Assembly: GCF_001999725.1 (NCBI RefSeq) | Contig: NZ_MDDP01000017.1 | Span: 34,525-98,524 of the forward strand | Length of the DNA stretch: 64,000 nucleotides | DNA from: Cellulophaga omnivescoria | GTDB lineage: Bacteria; Bacteroidota; Bacteroidia; Flavobacteriales; Flavobacteriaceae | Reading direction: 5' to 3' | Shown: positions 9,736 through 18,273 of the stretch, piece by piece | Position numbering within the stretch: the first letter of the stretch is position 1 | Layout: each line of letters opens with the position of its first letter | Program-made: the position numbers and the translations under genes | Notes under the pieces: generated by a model | Database searches by the model: none | What the model saw: the letters and a program-made list of their open reading frames with translations, nothing else | Told to the model about the DNA's origin: nothing

Positions 9736-10854
9736 ATGCACACTAACCCCCAAATACAACCTACCTATAAGCAAATTATTTGCTTTATTTTATGCTTATC
9801 ATTTTTGCAAATAAATGCACAAAACTTAGTTAAAAATCCGAGTTTTGAGTATTCTAAAAAATGTAGTAAAAAGCCAGGAAACTTTCAAAAAGATGTGTTG
9901 GATTGGCGTACGCCATCTGACGGTAGTACAGATTATTACAGCGATTGTAGCCCAGAAATGAGTACTAACCATAATTTTATTGGTAGGCAACAAGTTTATG
10001 AAGGTAAAGCTTTTGCGGGCTTTTATATGCTTGGTCCAGACAATTACAGAGAATATATTACAGGTTCATTAGCTAAAACATTAGAAAAAGGAAAAAAATA
10101 TAAAGTATCATTTATGGTTAGCCTTGCAGATAAGGCGGGTTTAGCTGTTGATGAATTTCAGATTTTATTTACTGAAAAATCTCCAAAGTGGAGTACTAAA
10201 AAAAGTATTGCTATAGATTATGTAAATAATTCTGAAGAAATACGATTGTTAAGAGTGAGATCTGCTAATGGATACACTAATAGCAGAACTTGGACAAATG
10301 TATCAATTACATTTATAGCCAATGGAACAGAAAGCTTTGTTACCTTAGGTAATTTTAAAAGAGATAAACGAACTAGGACAAAAGTGGTTAATGACAGGTT
10401 GCGTAAAGCTTCTTATTATTATATTGATAATGTTTCTGTTAGCGAGTATGAGGGCATTAATCTAGATGAAATATATGTAATTAAAGATTTAATGTTTACT
10501 ACGGATAGTTATATCATAAATCCAGAAGCAAAAGGGCAATTAAGAGAGTTGGTTAGGCATTTAAAAAGAAACCCGCATTTAAATGTTACTATATTTGGGC
10601 ACTCAGATAATGAAGGAGATGCAAAATACAACAAGCTACTGTCTTTAAACAGGGCAAAATCTGTTGGAGAATTTTTATTAGACAATGGTTTAACTTTTGA
10701 TCGTATTAATTGGAAGGGTTACGGAGATCAAATTCCTTTAGCAAGTAATAACGACGAAAAAGGAAGGCTAATGAACAGGAGAGTGGAGTTTGTGGTATCT
10801 GAAAATAAATATGATACCTATGTTAATAATGGCTTTGAAGAAGATAAAGAGTAA
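9736..10854 (+). CDS. OmpA-family outer-membrane protein with jelly-roll-like N domain
   Basis: After a signal peptide ending in QINAQ, an N-terminal domain opens with NLVKNPSFEYSKKC, the start seen in carbohydrate-binding-like jelly-roll domains. Residues of about 245-360 form an OmpA C-terminal domain (FTTDSYIINPEAKGQLRELVRHLKRNP, IFGHSDNEGDAKYNKLLSLNRAKSVGEFL, NRRVEFVV) that binds peptidoglycan. The protein probably anchors the outer envelope to the wall while presenting the N domain. No beta-barrel is evident. It is monocistronic, between two terminators. Confidence 0.88.
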   Translation: MHTNPQIQPTYKQIICFILCLSFLQINAQNLVKNPSFEYSKKCSKKPGNFQKDVLDWRTPSDGSTDYYSDCSPEMSTNHNFIGRQQVYEGKAFAGFYMLGPDNYREYITGSLAKTLEKGKKYKVSFMVSLADKAGLAVDEFQILFTEKSPKWSTKKSIAIDYVNNSEEIRLLRVRSANGYTNSRTWTNVSITFIANGTESFVTLGNFKRDKRTRTKVVNDRLRKASYYYIDNVSVSEYEGINLDEIYVIKDLMFTTDSYIINPEAKGQLRELVRHLKRNPHLNVTIFGHSDNEGDAKYNKLLSLNRAKSVGEFLLDNGLTFDRINWKGYGDQIPLASNNDEKGRLMNRRVEFVVSENKYDTYVNNGFEEDKE

Positions 10855-10874
10855 AATTTTAAGTTATTCATAAA

Positions 10875-10904
10875 AAAAACCTCTTCGGTAATGAAGAGGT
10901 TTTT
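10875..10904. terminator. Bidirectional terminator between convergent genes
   Basis: CCTCTTC (10880-10886) pairs with GAAGAGG (10893-10899), extended by an A-run and a T-run on either side. It can stop the OmpA-like gene on the plus strand and pepP on the minus strand. Confidence 0.88.
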
Positions 10905-10926
10905 ACTATTAAAACAAATTTTAATG

Positions 10927-12222
10927 CTACTTTGCTTGCATTAATTCTTCAATTTCATCTGCCTCTATAGGAATGTTTGCCATTAAGTTGAAGGGTTCCC
11001 CTTTTTCTTGTATTACTACATCATCTTCCAATCTTATGCCTAAATTTTCATTAGGAATGTAAATACCAGGCTCTACTGTAAATACCATATTTGCTTTCAT
11101 TGGGGTTTTTAGTTCTCCATAATCATGGGTGTTTAAACCAATGTGGTGGCTGGTTCCGTGCATAAAATATTTTTTGTATGCAGGCCAGTTTTTATCTTCG
11201 TTTTGTACATCTGCTTTGTCTAGTAAGCCAAGTCCTAACAACTCACTGGTCATTAATTTACCTACTTCTTTGTGGTATTCTGCCCAAATAGTTCCTGGAA
11301 CAAGCATTTTTGTAGCTTCATTTTTAACACGTAAAACTGCGTTGTAAACTTCTTTTTGTCTTTTAGTAAACTTACCACTTACAGGGATACTTCTACTTAA
11401 ATCACTAGAGTAGTTTGCGTATTCTGCAGCAACATCCATAAGTATTACATCGCCATCCTTGCACTGTTGGTTGTTTTCTATGTAATGTAATACGTTTGCA
11501 TTAGCACCAGAAGCAATAATTGGGGTGTATGCAAAGCCTTTAGAGCGGTTGCGTACAAACTCGTGTAGCAATTCCGCTTCAATTTCATATTCCCAAACAC
11601 CTGGCTTTACAAAACTTAATAAACGTTTAAAACCTTTTTCTGTAATGTTACAGGCTTCTTGCATTAATGCTAATTCCTCAGGCTCTTTAACACCTCTAAT
11701 ATTTTGCATTATAGGGAAACTCTTTGCCCATTGGTGAGCAGGGTAATCAGCTTTACATTTTTTTATAAATCGGTCTTCCCTTGTTTCTGTTTCTACAGCT
11801 TGCCTGTAGTGTTCATTGGTGTCAAAGTAAACTGTTTCTGCCTCTGTCATTACATCAAAGAAAACTTTGTCAAAATCAGATAACCAATAAACTGTTTCTA
11901 TTCCAGATACTTCTGTAGCGCGCTCTTTGGTAAGTTTTTCACCTTCCCATACCGCAATATGTTCATTTGTTTCCCGTACAAATAAAATTTCTTTATGTTT
12001 GGGGTTAAGTGCATCAGGAAAAAGAATCAAAATAGTTTCTTCTTGGTCGGCACCTGTTAGGTAAAAAATATTTCTATTTTGCTCAAAAGGCATTGTGCTA
12101 TCTGCACCAATAGGGTATATGTCATTAGAATTAAAAACAGCAACACTCTTAGGCTTCATTTGCGCCATAAACTTTTTGCGGTTTTTCACGAATAATTTAG
12201 AATCGATTTGATTGTATTTCAT
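10927..12222 (-). CDS. pepP: Xaa-Pro aminopeptidase (aminopeptidase P, M24 family)
   Basis: This 431-residue protein has an N-terminal creatinase-like domain (FEQNRNIFYLTGADQEETILILFP) and a pita-bread metallopeptidase domain. The dinuclear metal ligands are visible: Asp in VILMDVAAEYANYSSDLSRS, His in HGTSHHIGLNTHD, and Glu in VFTVEPGIYIP and GIRLEDDVVI. It removes an N-terminal residue preceding proline. It has no signal peptide, so it is cytoplasmic. It is monocistronic on the minus strand. Confidence 0.93.
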   Translation of the reverse strand: MKYNQIDSKLFVKNRKKFMAQMKPKSVAVFNSNDIYPIGADSTMPFEQNRNIFYLTGADQEETILILFPDALNPKHKEILFVRETNEHIAVWEGEKLTKERATEVSGIETVYWLSDFDKVFFDVMTEAETVYFDTNEHYRQAVETETREDRFIKKCKADYPAHQWAKSFPIMQNIRGVKEPEELALMQEACNITEKGFKRLLSFVKPGVWEYEIEAELLHEFVRNRSKGFAYTPIIASGANANVLHYIENNQQCKDGDVILMDVAAEYANYSSDLSRSIPVSGKFTKRQKEVYNAVLRVKNEATKMLVPGTIWAEYHKEVGKLMTSELLGLGLLDKADVQNEDKNWPAYKKYFMHGTSHHIGLNTHDYGELKTPMKANMVFTVEPGIYIPNENLGIRLEDDVVIQEKGEPFNLMANIPIEADEIEELMQAK

Positions 12223-12382
12223 TTCTTAATTTTTCTGTTGTTATATTGAAATTTTAGAGGCAAAATCGCATAAAATTTCAAGATGTATCCAAAAGTAATG
12301 AATATCTATTTTTGTGCATAAGAAAACATATCTTTTAGTGTCTTTTTAACGTATTTGGGGCATCAAATAACTAACAGATAAA

Positions 12383-12390
12383 TATGTTTG
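12383..12390 (+). promoter_or_regulatory. Candidate -7 element (TATGTTTG) before the BNR-repeat gene
   Basis: TATGTTTG fits TAnnTTTG exactly. A TTTG lies at 12354-12357, but its 25-base spacing is long. It implies a leader of about 100 bases for the gene at 12500. Confidence 0.35.
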
Positions 12391-12499
12391 TACAGGTAGC
12401 AAAAAATTATTTTGGCATAACACCCTTTATTTATAACTTCCGTAAATTATTTAATTAGACTAATTAAGAGAACAAAACCTAACGAACAAAACCAAAAAA

Positions 12500-15352
12500 A
12501 TGAGAAAAAGTTTATCCTTGTGCATTTTATTTACCAGTGCATTAAGCTTTGCGCAGCCAACGGCAACTCCCCAAAACGTTGTAGAAAATGCGTTAATGCA
12601 AAAAAAGCAAATGGAAGAATCTTCTGTTGTAAAAAATATAACATTTACTAATATTGGGCCTACGGTAATGAGTGGCCGTATTGTAGATGTAGCCGTTAAC
12701 CCTAATAAACCAACTGAGTTTTATGCGGCATATGCGTCTGGTGGTTTATGGTATACCAACAATAATGGCACAACTTTTACTCCGATTATGGACAATGCAA
12801 GCACGCAAAATATAGGAGATATTGCCGTAGACTGGCAATCTGGAACTATATGGATTGGTACAGGAGAAAATAATTCGTCTAGATCTTCTTATGCTGGTGT
12901 GGGATTATTAAAATCTACAGATAAAGGTAAAACTTGGCAGAATATGGGTTTGGTAGATGCGCACCATATTGGCCGTATTTTAATTAATCCAGAAAATACT
13001 AATGAGGTTGTTGTGGGTGCAACAGGGCATTTATACTCTGCTAATGAGGAGCGTGGTATTTATAAAACTACAGATGGTGGTAAAACTTGGAAAAAAACAC
13101 TTTTTGTAAATGATGTTACTGGTATTATAGACGTTGCTATGGTGCCAACTAACTTTAATGTACAATATGCAGCTGCTTGGGAAAAAGACCGTAAAGCTTG
13201 GAATTTTTCTGGTAACGGCTCTAATTCTGCTATTTATAAAAGCACGGATGGTGGTAGTAGCTGGACCAAAATTACAACTAAGGAAAGTGGTTTTCCAACT
13301 GGAGAAGGTGTTGGTAGAATTGGTTTAGCCGTTTTTGATGAAAACACTGTTTACGCTGTACATGATAGCCAGTTTAGAAGACCTGCAGAAGAAAAGAAAA
13401 AAGATAAAACTACGGATTTGGTTAAGGACGATTTTAAAACAATGTCAACCAAAGAATTTTTGGCTTTGTCTGACTCTAAGCTTAATAATTTTTTAAAAAC
13501 AAACGGTTTTCATGAAAAGCATAGAGCGCCAAATGTTAAGCAAATGGTACGTGTTGGTACTGTTAAACCAATAGATATTGCTAAGTATTTAGAAGATGCC
13601 AACTCTATGTTGTTTGATACGCCTGTTGTTGGAGCAGAAGTATATAGGAGTGATAATGCAGGGAAGACTTGGAAAAAAACAAACCAAGAGCATATAGATA
13701 ATTTGTTTTATAGTTATGGTTATTACTTTGCACAAATAAGAGTACACCCTAAAAATAAAGATGAAATTTACTTAGCTGGTGTACCGCTAATAAAATCTAA
13801 TGACGGTGGTAAAACTTTTAATAATATTGATGGTCCAAATGTACACTCGGACCATCACGCACTATGGATTAATCCAGATTTAAAAGGACATTTAATTAAT
13901 GGTAATGACGGAGGAATAAATATATCTTACGATGATGGTAAGAATTGGATAAAAAATAATTCACCAGCTGTTGGTCAGTTTTATGCAATTAATGTAGATG
14001 ATGAAAAACCATATAATGTGTATGGTGGTTTGCAAGATAACGGAGTTTGGGTTGGAGCCAATAATGCAAGAGAAAGTGTAAGATGGCACCAAACAGGTAA
14101 GTACCCTTGGCAAAGTTTAATGGGTGGTGATGGTATGCAAGTGCAGATAGATAGTAGAAATGCTAATATCGTTTATACAGGTTTTCAGTTTGGAAACTAT
14201 TTTAGAATAGACAGAGAAAATGATTCTCAAAAATACATTCAGCCTAAACATAATTTAGGAGAGAGTCCTTATCGTTTTAATTGGCAAACACCAATATTAT
14301 TATCCTCTCACAACCAAGATATTTTATATTTAGGAGGTAATAAATTACACCGTTCTTTTAATAAAGGAGATGATTGGGAAACTATTTCTGACGATTTAAC
14401 AAATGGAGGTAAAAAAGGAAATGTAGCATATGGTACGTTAACAACAATATCAGAATCTCCTTTTACCTTTGGATTGCTCTACACAGGTAGTGATGACGGA
14501 GCCATACAACTTACTAAAAATGGCGGCGCTTCATGGGAAAAAATAAGTGATAACCTTAAAAACGAGGAGCTTTGGGTGTCTAGAGTAGTTGCGTCTGCCC
14601 ATAAAAAAGAACGTGTTTATGTAACTTTAAATGGTTACAGATGGGATGATTATACACCATACGTATATGTAAGTGATGATTATGGTAAAAGCTGGAAAAA
14701 TATTGGTGGTAACATACCTGCTTCTCCCGTAAATGTTATTATTGAAGATCCTGAAAATGAAAATTTATTATTTGTAGGTACAGATAACGGTTTGTATGTG
14801 TCTTTTAATAAGGGAAATACTTGGGAATTATTTACTAATGGTATGCCTGCTGTAGCCGTACATGATTTGGTAATACAAACTACAGCAAAAGATTTATTGG
14901 TTGGTACGCATGGTAGAAGCATTTATAAAACTAATATTGCCAAGCTTCAGGAAATGACACCTAAAATGTTGGCTAAAAAATTACACCTGTTTAAACCAGA
15001 AAGCATTAAACATTCTAGCAGATGGGGTAATGCTCAATCAACAAGGTTTAGACCAAATACGCCTGGAGTAGATATTAGTTTTTACGCAAATAAACAAGGC
15101 AGTTTTACCGCTCGTATTTTAACTATGAACAATACAGAAGTTAGCTCTGTAACCGTAGATGGTGAAAAAGGGTTTAATGTGTTATCTTATGATGTTGCTT
15201 TTTCTAAAACAGGAAAATCTAACTTTCTAAAAAAGAATAAAGTAAAGTTGCAACAAGCTAAAGACGGAAAAACATACTTGCCTAAAGGGGTGTATAAAAT
15301 AGAGTTGTCTGGTAATGGGTCTAATACAACTACCAATTTTGAAATAAAATAA
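12500..15352 (+). CDS. Secreted BNR/sortilin-type beta-propeller protein
   Basis: A signal peptide (MRKSLSLCILFTSALSFAQ) leads a 930-residue exported protein. Repeated Asp-box motifs (STDKGKTW, TTDGGKTWKK, STDGGSSWTK, SNDGGKTF, SDDYGKSWKN) mark a large VPS10/sortilin-type beta-propeller, probably two stacked. No glycosidase or peptidase catalytic motif is evident, though annotators often call such proteins glycosyl hydrolases. The end (YLPKGVYKIELSGNGSNTTTNFEIK) resembles a small FlgD-like or type IX sorting fold. It may bind or process a polymer outside the cell; the substrate is unknown. Confidence 0.85.
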   Translation: MRKSLSLCILFTSALSFAQPTATPQNVVENALMQKKQMEESSVVKNITFTNIGPTVMSGRIVDVAVNPNKPTEFYAAYASGGLWYTNNNGTTFTPIMDNASTQNIGDIAVDWQSGTIWIGTGENNSSRSSYAGVGLLKSTDKGKTWQNMGLVDAHHIGRILINPENTNEVVVGATGHLYSANEERGIYKTTDGGKTWKKTLFVNDVTGIIDVAMVPTNFNVQYAAAWEKDRKAWNFSGNGSNSAIYKSTDGGSSWTKITTKESGFPTGEGVGRIGLAVFDENTVYAVHDSQFRRPAEEKKKDKTTDLVKDDFKTMSTKEFLALSDSKLNNFLKTNGFHEKHRAPNVKQMVRVGTVKPIDIAKYLEDANSMLFDTPVVGAEVYRSDNAGKTWKKTNQEHIDNLFYSYGYYFAQIRVHPKNKDEIYLAGVPLIKSNDGGKTFNNIDGPNVHSDHHALWINPDLKGHLINGNDGGINISYDDGKNWIKNNSPAVGQFYAINVDDEKPYNVYGGLQDNGVWVGANNARESVRWHQTGKYPWQSLMGGDGMQVQIDSRNANIVYTGFQFGNYFRIDRENDSQKYIQPKHNLGESPYRFNWQTPILLSSHNQDILYLGGNKLHRSFNKGDDWETISDDLTNGGKKGNVAYGTLTTISESPFTFGLLYTGSDDGAIQLTKNGGASWEKISDNLKNEELWVSRVVASAHKKERVYVTLNGYRWDDYTPYVYVSDDYGKSWKNIGGNIPASPVNVIIEDPENENLLFVGTDNGLYVSFNKGNTWELFTNGMPAVAVHDLVIQTTAKDLLVGTHGRSIYKTNIAKLQEMTPKMLAKKLHLFKPESIKHSSRWGNAQSTRFRPNTPGVDISFYANKQGSFTARILTMNNTEVSSVTVDGEKGFNVLSYDVAFSKTGKSNFLKKNKVKLQQAKDGKTYLPKGVYKIELSGNGSNTTTNFEIK

Positions 15353-15450
15353 ATATACCTATTGTTACATTTTAAAAGCCAAGATTAATTTCTTGGCTTT
15401 TTCTTATGTTAAAAAACCTATAAATACTAAAGTCTAATTTTTTAAAGCCT

Positions 15451-15458
15451 TAGTTTTG
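15451..15458 (+). promoter_or_regulatory. Candidate -7 element (TAGTTTTG)
   Basis: TAGTTTTG fits TAnnTTTG exactly and lies 37 bases before the ATG at 15496. No clear -33 element accompanies it. Confidence 0.35.
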
Positions 15459-15495
15459 CATCCTTTTTATTTTTATTAATTTTTTATAATACTAA

Positions 15496-16350
15496 ATGCG
15501 TATATTTTATATACTGCTCTTTATTTTAAGCGTAGTAGCATCTGCTTACGGACAAGAGAATCTGACTTTAAGTACAGATTCTAAAAAAGGCAAATTATAC
15601 TTTTATTGGGGTTGGAATACCGCCCAGTACTCTTCATCTGATATTGAATTTAAAGGGGAGGACCATAATTTTGTATTAAAGAATGTAAAATCTCATGACC
15701 ATGATTTAAGGTGGAAAGTTAGTGAGCATTTAAATCCTGGCCGTTTAACCATACCTCAATTTAATTTTAGAGTGGGTTATTTTTTAAATGATCACTGGGA
15801 TATTTCTATTGGTACAGACCATATGAAATATGTAGTAAATGATTTGCAAACAGTAAAAATTTCTGGCTATATAAAGGGTACAGGTACTGTTTATGATGGT
15901 GTTTATGATAATGATGATATTGTAATTGATCAAGAAAGCTTTTTAGAGTTTGAACATACTGATGGATTAAACTATGTAAATGTTGGTCTTAGAAGAAATG
16001 ATAAACTAGCTAGCTTAACTAGCTTTGCTGACCTTAATTTGCTGGTTGGTGTAAATGCGGGCGTATTAATACCTAAAACAAATTCAGATTTACTTAATAA
16101 AGGTAAAAATGATGAGTTTCATTTAGCAGGTTATGGTGTAGGCGCTACAGGAGGCTTAAACTTAACGCTATTTAAGGTCTTTTTTATTCAGACCGAATTA
16201 AAAAGTGGTTATATAAATTTGCCAAGTATTATTACCACACCTGTAGATACAGATAGAGGAAAACAAGATTTTCTGTTCTCTCAATGGAATGTAGTCTTTG
16301 GGGGATACATAAATCTGAACAAAAAACATAAAGCCAAAAACAAAAAATAG
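15496..16350 (+). CDS. Outer-membrane beta-barrel protein of unknown function
   Basis: The signal peptide (MRIFYILLFILSVVASAYGQ) is followed by alternating hydrophobic/polar strands and aromatic girdle residues (KLYFYWGWNTAQYSSSDIEF, LTIPQFNFRVGYFLNDHWDISIGTDHMKY, WNVVFGGYINLN), as expected for a small outer-membrane barrel. The tail after the last strand is basic (KKHKAKNKK), unlike classical barrels that end in an aromatic residue. That tail is coded within the left arm and loop of a terminator hairpin, so its composition may be set by the RNA structure. The family is not recognised. Confidence 0.72.
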   Translation: MRIFYILLFILSVVASAYGQENLTLSTDSKKGKLYFYWGWNTAQYSSSDIEFKGEDHNFVLKNVKSHDHDLRWKVSEHLNPGRLTIPQFNFRVGYFLNDHWDISIGTDHMKYVVNDLQTVKISGYIKGTGTVYDGVYDNDDIVIDQESFLEFEHTDGLNYVNVGLRRNDKLASLTSFADLNLLVGVNAGVLIPKTNSDLLNKGKNDEFHLAGYGVGATGGLNLTLFKVFFIQTELKSGYINLPSIITTPVDTDRGKQDFLFSQWNVVFGGYINLNKKHKAKNKK

Positions 16351-16367
16351 TTTTTGGCTTTACTTTT
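16329..16367. terminator. Bidirectional terminator overlapping a gene end
   Basis: A 12-bp perfect stem (16329-16340 with 16351-16362) carries the TAG stop of the upstream gene in its loop. T-rich tracts on both sides let it serve that gene and the convergent peroxidase gene at 16367. Confidence 0.82.
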
Positions 16368-18196
16368 TAATTTAAATTGGCTACCGAATTATCGGTTAAT
16401 GTTTGCATAAAAGCTATAATGTCTTTTTGTTCTTTTTCTGTGAGGTTTAATTCATCAAAAGGTAACGTTTGGTGATCTAAACTAAAGCCTAAACCAGCAC
16501 CACCTCCTAAATTGTAAAAGTTAACAACCTCTTCTAAGGTGTTGTAAATGCCATTATGCATGTATGGCGCTGTTAAAGCAATGTTTCTAACAGTTGGTGT
16601 TTTAAACATTTTGTCGTGTAAGTCTTCTTCAAAAACCCAGTAAAAACCTCTGTCGCTATCTAATACTTTGTTTCTGCTTGTTTTTGGTACTCCAATAACT
16701 TCTTTTTCCGTTTCTTTAAAAAATGGAGGCACTGTACCATTAGTTAATGGTATAAAATGGCATGTTGCACAAAGTGCTTTGCCCATAAACAAATTGAAAC
16801 CATTTTTTTCTTCAGCTGTAAAACTACTTGTTTCACCGCGCATATCTTTGTCAAATTTAGAATTAAAACCAATTAAGGTTGATACATAAACAGATATAGC
16901 TCTAACGGTTTCTCTATTACTATTAGGTACAACTCCAAATGTATTTTTAAATAATGTTATGTAACTAGTGTCTTTTAATATGTTCCCAGAAAACCTGTGT
17001 ACATTAGTGTTAAACTCTTTATCGTTTTTAAAAACAGCGCTTATTTGGTCGTCTATGGTATTAGCCCTACCGTCCCAAAAAAAAGCTTTTTGGTAAATGC
17101 TATTAAGTAAAGTAGGAGTGTTTCTTTCTAATAAAGCTTTGCTATTATCTTTGCCTAAAGCTAGTCCGTCTGTATACCCTTTGTTGGGCAAGTGGCAGGT
17201 TGCGCAAGACATTGTGCCGTCACTAGAAAGTTTTTTATCAAAAAATAACTTTTTACCTAAGGCAATTTTCTCTTGAGAAGGGTTTCTGTCATTTACATCT
17301 AAAAAGTAATTTACGTTAAAACTATCTTCTTCAAAAAAAGTAGGTGCATTAAAATTATACGGATAGGCATTAGTTTTTCCATCCCAAAGTTGAGATGTTT
17401 GTCTTATTTCTACCCAGTTTTTTGTAATTGGGTTTAGGTAATCTCTTATAAAAGTATACCTATCAAATTTTATAAAATCAGAATTGTTATTAATAAATGT
17501 TACTGCCTTATTTATATTTTTAATAAAATCTTTATCTAACTTATTGTTTTTTTGCTGTATTAAGGGCTGTAATGTTAATTTGTATACTTGCTGTAAGCTT
17601 TGTAATGAAACTGTAGTTTCTTTTATGCTTTTACCTGTTACTGGAGTGTCAAAACCTGCCATAGCTAAGCTTGCAATGCGCATTAGTTGTTGGTGCGTGC
17701 CAATAAAAAAGCGTTTAGGGGTTAAGTCTCTTTTTTTAATATTTTCTTTTAAGTTGTTTACAAATCCTTTTTGGTAATATAATTCTCTTAAAAAATCCTT
17801 TTGGTTGCCATCTTCTGCAAAAAGTGTTTCTTCTATTTTTTGTAAACCAACAGGGGAAACTATTCTTCCACTGTCGTCATTATAAGTGGGTAAAGCTGGC
17901 CCGTTTGCTTTGTGTGTTACAGATGGGTTTAAAGCGCCTGCAAAAGGTTCTGCCTTTTTAAATGCAATACGTAACTCAAAAAATAGAGATTTTGCCAAAC
18001 TGTCATTGTACTTTACAGTGTTTAGCGTGTCTATTAAATTGCCAGCTTTTGTAATGTGTTTTAGGTAATATTCTTGTGCGGCTTTCCATTTAACATCGTT
18101 TTCAGTAATAGTTTTTGTATAGCCTTGTTGTTTTTCTTTACATGCAGATAAAGCAAACAGAATAACAATTACTAGTTTATAAATTTTATTAGGCAT
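16367..18196 (-). CDS. Di-heme cytochrome c peroxidase-family lipoprotein
   Basis: The lipoprotein signal MPNKIYKLVIVILFALSAC puts Cys19 at the mature N-terminus. Residues 300-600 form a MauG/CcpA-type di-heme domain with two CATCH sites (331-335 and 476-480) and PYMHNG at 545-550, which holds a possible axial Met. Residues 30-280 are an extra helical domain; GLQKIEETLF recalls the GxHxxE region of imelysin-like proteins, but this is weak. Expected role: periplasmic H2O2 reduction or oxidation of a partner. It lies 77 bases after the collagen-like-repeat lipoprotein gene on the same strand, a likely functional pair. Confidence 0.88.
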   Translation of the reverse strand: MPNKIYKLVIVILFALSACKEKQQGYTKTITENDVKWKAAQEYYLKHITKAGNLIDTLNTVKYNDSLAKSLFFELRIAFKKAEPFAGALNPSVTHKANGPALPTYNDDSGRIVSPVGLQKIEETLFAEDGNQKDFLRELYYQKGFVNNLKENIKKRDLTPKRFFIGTHQQLMRIASLAMAGFDTPVTGKSIKETTVSLQSLQQVYKLTLQPLIQQKNNKLDKDFIKNINKAVTFINNNSDFIKFDRYTFIRDYLNPITKNWVEIRQTSQLWDGKTNAYPYNFNAPTFFEEDSFNVNYFLDVNDRNPSQEKIALGKKLFFDKKLSSDGTMSCATCHLPNKGYTDGLALGKDNSKALLERNTPTLLNSIYQKAFFWDGRANTIDDQISAVFKNDKEFNTNVHRFSGNILKDTSYITLFKNTFGVVPNSNRETVRAISVYVSTLIGFNSKFDKDMRGETSSFTAEEKNGFNLFMGKALCATCHFIPLTNGTVPPFFKETEKEVIGVPKTSRNKVLDSDRGFYWVFEEDLHDKMFKTPTVRNIALTAPYMHNGIYNTLEEVVNFYNLGGGAGLGFSLDHQTLPFDELNLTEKEQKDIIAFMQTLTDNSVANLN

Positions 18197-18218
18197 TTGT
18201 AGCGGTATTTATATAGTA

Positions 18219-18249
18219 AAAAGTCCCTGTATCAGACGATACAGGGATC
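18219..18249 (-). terminator. Terminator between the lipoprotein and peroxidase genes
   Basis: TCCCTGTATC (18224-18233) pairs with GATACAGGGA (18238-18247) around a 4-base loop, with a T-run on the minus strand. It may set a lower level of read-through into the peroxidase gene. Confidence 0.85.
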
Positions 18250-18273
18250 TTTTTAGTAAATATATGTTTTGTT

